Below, one piece after another: positions 7,661-10,300 of a stretch of 10,300 bases of DNA. This DNA is from Candidatus Parcubacteria bacterium (GTDB lineage: Bacteria > Patescibacteriota > Minisyncoccia > Minisyncoccales > UBA6532), in NCBI GenBank assembly GCA_030645645.1, contig JAUSNC010000035.1, positions 1 through 10,300 on the forward strand, in the 5' to 3' direction. Each line of letters begins with the position of its first letter. Positions within the stretch are counted from its first letter, which is position 1. Under the pieces are notes generated by a model. That model saw only the letters and a program-made list of their open reading frames with translations. It made no database searches and was not told the DNA's origin. Both the position numbers and the translations under genes were made by a program.

Positions 7661-7689
7661 ATTATAACAGAGGTTATAAAAAATTTCAT
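7661..7689 (-). promoter_or_regulatory. extended -10 promoter of the phosphohexomutase gene
   Basis: Read on the minus strand, a perfect TATAAT (7666-7661) is preceded by TG at the extended -10 position (TGTTATAAT, 7669-7661). ATGAAA (7689-7684) lies at a 17-base spacer and matches four of six -35 positions. Transcription should start at about A7654, leaving only about 3 bases before the ATG at 7651. Confidence 0.72.
7662..7679. repeat. perfect palindrome overlapping the phosphohexomutase -10 element
   Basis: TTATAAC-AGAG-GTTATAA is a seven-base perfect inverted repeat with a four-base spacer, 18 bases in all. Its left arm covers the -10 box of the minus-strand promoter. The geometry is that of an operator for a dimeric repressor, but part of the symmetry comes from the self-complementary TTATAA, so chance cannot be excluded. 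Confidence 0.4.
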
Positions 7690-7694
7690 GAAAC

Positions 7695-7723
7695 TTGACC
7701 GTTTTTACCTACTTTGCTATAAT
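7695..7723 (+). promoter_or_regulatory. strong sigma-70-type promoter of the rpsF-ssb-rpsR operon
   Basis: TTGACC (7695-7700), a 17-base spacer and a perfect TATAAT (7718-7723) form a near-consensus promoter; TG at 7715-7716 also makes it an extended -10. Transcription should start at 7730 or at A7731, which is the first base of the rpsF ATG. The operon message is therefore predicted to be leaderless. Confidence 0.85.
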
Positions 7724-7730
7724 TTTCAAT

Positions 7731-8159
7731 ATGAAGCTTTACGAATTAACCTATTTAATAAGCCCTGAAACAACGTCTGAACAGGCATCAAAGACATTTT
7801 TAGAGATGACTGATTTCATCCGTAAAGAGGGCGGAATAATAGAAAAAGAGGGAAAGCCATTGAAGAAAAGGCTGGGAATCAAAATTAAAAAGAATAGAAC
7901 CGCTTTATTGTCGGCCCTGGATATGTATTTTGACCCCTTTAAGATTAATAGTTTGGAAAAAACACTGAAGGAGAATCCTCAGATTCTTCGCTTTTTAATC
8001 TGTTCTAAAAAGAGGATTGGAGAGACCCTTGGAAGGCCGATTACCCGCCGAAGACCTTTTATCTCCGCAACTCCTGAGAAAGAAAAAGAAACAAAAAAGG
8101 AAAAGGAAAAGGTCGGCATAGAAGAAATAGATAAAAAATTAGAGGAAATTCTCGGATAA
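7731..8159 (+). CDS. rpsF: 30S ribosomal protein S6
   Basis: S6 binds the central domain of 16S rRNA together with S18. The 142-residue product begins MKLYELTYLISPE, the conserved first strand of the S6 fold, and continues through GGIIEKEGKPLKKRLGIKI (34-52) and QILRFLICSKK (84-94) before a charged, lysine/glutamate-rich tail (about 106-142) ending in a predicted helix. The identification rests on this fold pattern plus the invariant rpsF-ssb-rpsR gene order. A longer reading from TTG 7695 would add 12 residues (MTVFTYFAIIFN) encoded by the promoter itself, so ATG 7731 is chosen. The gene ends in tandem TAA TAA stops, and ssb starts one base later. Confidence 0.92.
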   Translation: MKLYELTYLISPETTSEQASKTFLEMTDFIRKEGGIIEKEGKPLKKRLGIKIKKNRTALLSALDMYFDPFKINSLEKTLKENPQILRFLICSKKRIGETLGRPITRRRPFISATPEKEKETKKEKEKVGIEEIDKKLEEILG

Positions 8160-8163
8160 TAAA

Positions 8164-8631
8164 ATGAATCTTAATAAAGTCATTCTTGTAGGTAATTTAG
8201 TCAGCGACCCCGAACTCCGAAATACACCTTCGGGCCAGCCTGTATGTAATTTTAGAATTGCCACAAATAGAATATGGAATGACAAGGAATCGGGAAAACA
8301 GCAGAAGAAGACGGAATATCATAATATTGTTTTATGGAGAAATCTAGCTGAAATTGCCTCGCGATTCCTGACAAAGGGTTCTTTAGTCCTGATTGAAGGA
8401 AGATTAGAAACCAGGACATGGGATGATTCTGCAGGAAGCAAACGCTACAAGGCGGAAATAGTCGGGGAAAAAATGCAGCTCGGTCCAAGATCAGCATCTT
8501 CGCCAAGCTCGCCGAAACCAGCGGAAAAAACGGAAGAAACCAATAAAGAAACCGAACCCCAACTGGACGATATTCCGATAATTGAAGAAGACCGCCAGGA
8601 AGAAATAGACGTCAAAGATATACCTTTCTAA
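8164..8631 (+). CDS. ssb: single-stranded DNA-binding protein
   Basis: SSB coats exposed single strands during replication, recombination and repair and recruits partner proteins. An OB fold covers residues 1 to about 107: NKVILVGNLVSDPELRNT at the start, then TEYHNIVLWRNLAEIASRFLTKG (50-72) and VLIEGRLETRTWDD (75-88). A disordered Pro/Ser/Glu-rich linker (about 108-148) leads to the acidic tip DVKDIPF, the partner-docking peptide equivalent to DDDIPF of E. coli. At 155 residues it is slightly shorter than E. coli SSB. It lies between rpsF and rpsR as in most bacteria. There is no well-spaced ribosome binding site; the purine stretch GAGGAAA is about 15-20 bases upstream inside rpsF, so coupling with rpsF translation is likely. 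Confidence 0.97.
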   Translation: MNLNKVILVGNLVSDPELRNTPSGQPVCNFRIATNRIWNDKESGKQQKKTEYHNIVLWRNLAEIASRFLTKGSLVLIEGRLETRTWDDSAGSKRYKAEIVGEKMQLGPRSASSPSSPKPAEKTEETNKETEPQLDDIPIIEEDRQEEIDVKDIPF

Positions 8632-8658
8632 AATTTTTAATTAACCTAATTTCTAAAA

Positions 8659-8865
8659 ATGGAGTGCTATTTTTGTAAAAGAAATATAAAAGAAGTTGAT
8701 TTTAAAGAAGATGCCTTATTGCGAAGGTTTATTTCAAGCATGGGAAAAATAAGAGCAAGGGAAAAAACCGGTCTTTGCGCAAAACACCAGAGAAGGGTGG
8801 CTAAATCCGTGAAAAGATCCCGTAATCTGGGAATATTATCTCACACCGCAAAACACCCCCTTTAG
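8659..8865 (+). CDS. rpsR: 30S ribosomal protein S18, zinc-binding form
   Basis: S18 pairs with S6 on the small-subunit platform. The 68-residue product has the family core FKEDALLRRFISSMGKIRAREKTG and CAKHQRRVAKSVKRSRNLGILS. It retains C3, C6, C40 and H43, a Cys-Cys-Cys-His set that marks the zinc-coordinating version; many bacteria have a version without these residues. The ATG follows the ssb stop by 27 bases and has an A-rich but Shine-Dalgarno-free approach. The last codons (Lys-His-Pro-Leu-stop) form one arm and the loop of the operon's terminator, which ties the C-terminal sequence to RNA structure. Confidence 0.97.
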   Translation: MECYFCKRNIKEVDFKEDALLRRFISSMGKIRAREKTGLCAKHQRRVAKSVKRSRNLGILSHTAKHPL

Positions 8866-8880
8866 AGGGGTGTTTTTTTT
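8851..8880. terminator. strong intrinsic terminator of the rpsF-ssb-rpsR operon, probably bidirectional with recA
   Basis: AAACACCCC (8851-8859) pairs perfectly with GGGGTGTTT (8867-8875) around a seven-base loop, and T8873-T8880 supplies the U-tract. The rpsR stop codon (8863-8865) lies in the loop, and the T-run overlaps the recA stop codon (8879-8881). On the minus strand the same stem follows the recA stop and is followed by TTTT, so it may also end recA transcripts, though less strongly. Confidence 0.92.
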
Positions 8881-9901
8881 ATTTCTTTACAACTTGTTGT
8901 TGAGTTTCAGGTTTTAGAACAAGCTCTTTTATCTTTTTTGCTACAGCAGGATTTTCCTTTAAAAAATTCTTGGCTGCTTCCATCCCCTGTCCAAGCTTTG
9001 AATCTTCAAATTGCAGCCAGCTCCCAAACTGCTTAACTACTCCTAGTTTTATTCCTAAACCCAAAAGATCGCCTAAATAGGAAATACCTTCGTTATAGTA
9101 AATATTGAATTCGGCCACCTTAAAAGGGGCCGCTACTTTATTCTTTACAATTTTAGCCCTTATTGTGGATCCTATTATCTGATCCCCATGCTTTATTTGC
9201 GCAATCCTTCTTAAATCTATTCTTACGGAAGAATAAAATTTAAGGGCGAGACCCCCAGGCGTTGTTTCAGGATTGCCGAACATTACCCCTATTTTCATCC
9301 TGGTTTGGTTTAAAAAGATAACAACGGTTTTTGTATGAGCCACTACTGAGGATAATCTCCTTAATGCCTGACTCATTAATCGAGCCTGCGTGCCTATAAA
9401 CTGATCTCCTATTTCGCCTGCAATCTCAATCTTAGGAGTTAGAGCGGCCACTGAATCAATTACAATAGCATCCACTTCTCCGGATCTCATTAGTGTTTCC
9501 ACTATCTGTAAGGCTTGCTCCCCTGAATCAGGCTGGGAAATCAAAAGGTCGTCAGTATTTACTCCGATTACCTTTGCATAATCAGGATCCATGGCATGTT
9601 CTGCGTCAATAAATGCCACCGCCCCTCCTCTTTTCTGGGCTTCGGCCAGAATATGCAAAGCTAATGTAGTTTTCCCGGTAGACTCGGGTCCGAAGATTTC
9701 AATCACCCTACCTCTTGGCATTCCTCCCACTCCCAAAGCAATATCTAAAGAAATGGAACCTGTGGGAATTGCATCAACATCAACAGATGTTACATCTCTT
9801 AATTTCATTATCGCTCCTTCTCCGAATTTCTGTTTTATTTCATCTACCGCTTCCTGCAGATTACTTGATTTTTCACTATGTTTTTTTGGTATCTTTTTCA
9901 T
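8879..9901 (-). CDS. recA: RecA recombinase
   Basis: RecA polymerises on single-stranded DNA and drives ATP-dependent strand exchange in recombinational repair. Walker A is GPESTGKT (71-78); FIDAEHAMD (98-106) contains the catalytic Glu101; VIDSVAAL (147-154) is Walker B; NQTRMKIGVMFGNPETTPGG (198-217) covers the L2 DNA-binding loop. L1 is unusual: GEIGDQFIGTQARLMSQ (162-178) has QFIGTQ where E. coli RecA has SHMGLA. The C-terminal domain is present, but the protein ends PETQQQVVKK, a short basic end without the acidic tail that damps E. coli RecA. At 340 residues it is slightly short. ATG 9901 follows an extended -10 element by 6 bases, predicting a leaderless message with no ribosome binding site. 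Confidence 0.98.
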   Translation of the reverse strand: MKKIPKKHSEKSSNLQEAVDEIKQKFGEGAIMKLRDVTSVDVDAIPTGSISLDIALGVGGMPRGRVIEIFGPESTGKTTLALHILAEAQKRGGAVAFIDAEHAMDPDYAKVIGVNTDDLLISQPDSGEQALQIVETLMRSGEVDAIVIDSVAALTPKIEIAGEIGDQFIGTQARLMSQALRRLSSVVAHTKTVVIFLNQTRMKIGVMFGNPETTPGGLALKFYSSVRIDLRRIAQIKHGDQIIGSTIRAKIVKNKVAAPFKVAEFNIYYNEGISYLGDLLGLGIKLGVVKQFGSWLQFEDSKLGQGMEAAKNFLKENPAVAKKIKELVLKPETQQQVVKK

Positions 9902-9907
9902 TTTTAT

Positions 9908-9916
9908 ATTATACCA
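9908..9916 (-). promoter_or_regulatory. extended -10 promoter of recA
   Basis: On the minus strand TGGTATAAT (9916-9908) is a perfect extended -10 element. No good -35 is found at a standard spacer, which extended -10 promoters can tolerate. Six bases separate the hexamer from the recA ATG, placing +1 exactly on A9901. The element lies just outside the 3' end of ftsK (stop 9922-9920). I see no LexA-like operator around it. Confidence 0.75.
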
Positions 9917-9919
9917 CGG

Positions 9920-10300
9920 CTAAGCTATGTCATTTTCCCTGTTTTCCTGATCCTGCGAATAAATTTCTCTAGGTTTTGCTCCTTCACCGGGACCCACAAT
10001 TCCTTTATTTTCCAGAATATCTATCAGCCTGGCCGCTCTGGCATAACCAACCCTTAATCTCCTTTGAAGCAGGGATGCAGAAGCCTTTTTGGATTCAATA
10101 ACCACATTTTTCGCTTCTTCATATAGAGGATCTTCATCGGCTGACCATGAATCAAAATTATTATCCTTTGACATGGTTTCACTTACGCTTTTTGAAAGCT
10201 CGTCTTCCAAAGTGGTTTCTACCTGGCCTTCCGGCACTTTTGTCTGATGAGAAGTGATAAATTTAACCACCTTTCTTAATTCCTTATCGGAAACATAGGC
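9920..10300 (-). CDS. ftsK: FtsK DNA translocase, C-terminal part (gamma domain), cut by the window edge
   Basis: FtsK pumps DNA at the division septum and activates chromosome dimer resolution. The visible 126 residues begin AYVSDKELRKVVKFITSHQ, the end of the RecA-like motor, then an acidic linker, then the winged-helix gamma domain: DPLYEEAKNVVIESKKASAS followed by LLQRRLRVGYARAARLIDIL, with ENKGIVGPGEGAKPREIY after it. In known FtsK proteins this domain reads the orientation sequences (KOPS) that direct translocation. The frame is open to base 10300, so the GTG at 10270 is an internal valine and not a start. The motor and membrane parts lie outside the window. recA follows in the same direction but has its own promoter. 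Confidence 0.95.
   Translation of the reverse strand, partial: AYVSDKELRKVVKFITSHQTKVPEGQVETTLEDELSKSVSETMSKDNNFDSWSADEDPLYEEAKNVVIESKKASASLLQRRLRVGYARAARLIDILENKGIVGPGEGAKPREIYSQDQENRENDIA

Noticed and set aside
7695..7730. TTG start for a longer S6 protein
   Set aside because: The codons coincide with the -35 box, spacer and -10 box of a near-consensus promoter, and the conserved S6 fold begins at the ATG at 7731.
9591..9972. Two open frames on the plus strand opposite recA
   Set aside because: They lie antisense to the conserved N-terminal half of recA, their products resemble no family, and they have no promoter or ribosome binding site of their own.
9920..10270. A separate short gene starting at GTG 10270
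   Set aside because: The same frame continues to the window edge with FtsK-like sequence (AYVSDKELRK), so this is the 3' end of ftsK.
1..10300. CRISPR array, insertion sequence, toxin-antitoxin or defence genes
   Set aside because: No repeated spacers, transposase motifs or terminal inverted repeats were seen; every substantial gene has a recognised housekeeping or transport-type family.

Overview
The window is a gene-dense, AT-rich bacterial chromosome segment whose gene set, short proteins and gene style point to the Candidate Phyla Radiation (Patescibacteria), probably a Parcubacteria-like lineage. This is inferred from three things. The SecG-adjacent extracellular solute-binding protein carries a spliced-in peptidoglycan-binding domain. 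RNase J is the visible major ribonuclease. Shine-Dalgarno sequences are weak or absent at most starts. No mobile element, CRISPR array, phage or plasmid gene was seen, and no gene looks laterally foreign by composition.

Layout. On the plus strand from the left end: the tail of an unidentified frame (1-36), secG (38-250), a large membrane-anchored SBP_bac_5 protein (254-2335), a bifunctional phosphoglucose/phosphomannose isomerase overlapping it (2326-3315), tRNA-Leu(CAG) (3411-3494), RNase J (3594-5279) and trpS (5284-6261). A phosphomannomutase/phosphoglucomutase lies convergently on the minus strand (7651-6284). Divergent from it is the classic rpsF-ssb-rpsR operon (7731-8865), closed by a strong hairpin terminator that also separates it from convergent recA (9901-8879, minus). 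The 3' end of ftsK (10300-9920, minus) enters from the right edge.

How the genes fit together. This is mostly housekeeping: membrane protein export (SecG), RNA processing and decay (RNase J), translation (tRNA-Leu, TrpRS, S6, S18), DNA maintenance (SSB, RecA, FtsK), and two enzymes that together link glucose-6-P, fructose-6-P and mannose-6-P to the hexose-1-phosphates used for envelope glycan precursors. The solute-binding protein has no permease or ATPase genes beside it.

The most striking signal is regulatory. The three clear promoters in the window (for rpsF, the phosphohexomutase and recA) all contain the extended -10 sequence TGNTATAAT and all sit only 6-9 nt from the start codon, which predicts leaderless or nearly leaderless mRNAs. 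For rpsF this also corrects the start: a longer reading with a TTG start at 7695 would begin exactly on the -35 box. I found no clearly new multi-gene system; the other points of interest are the domain insertion in the solute-binding protein, a palindrome over the mutase promoter, and a terminator built into the last codons of rpsR.
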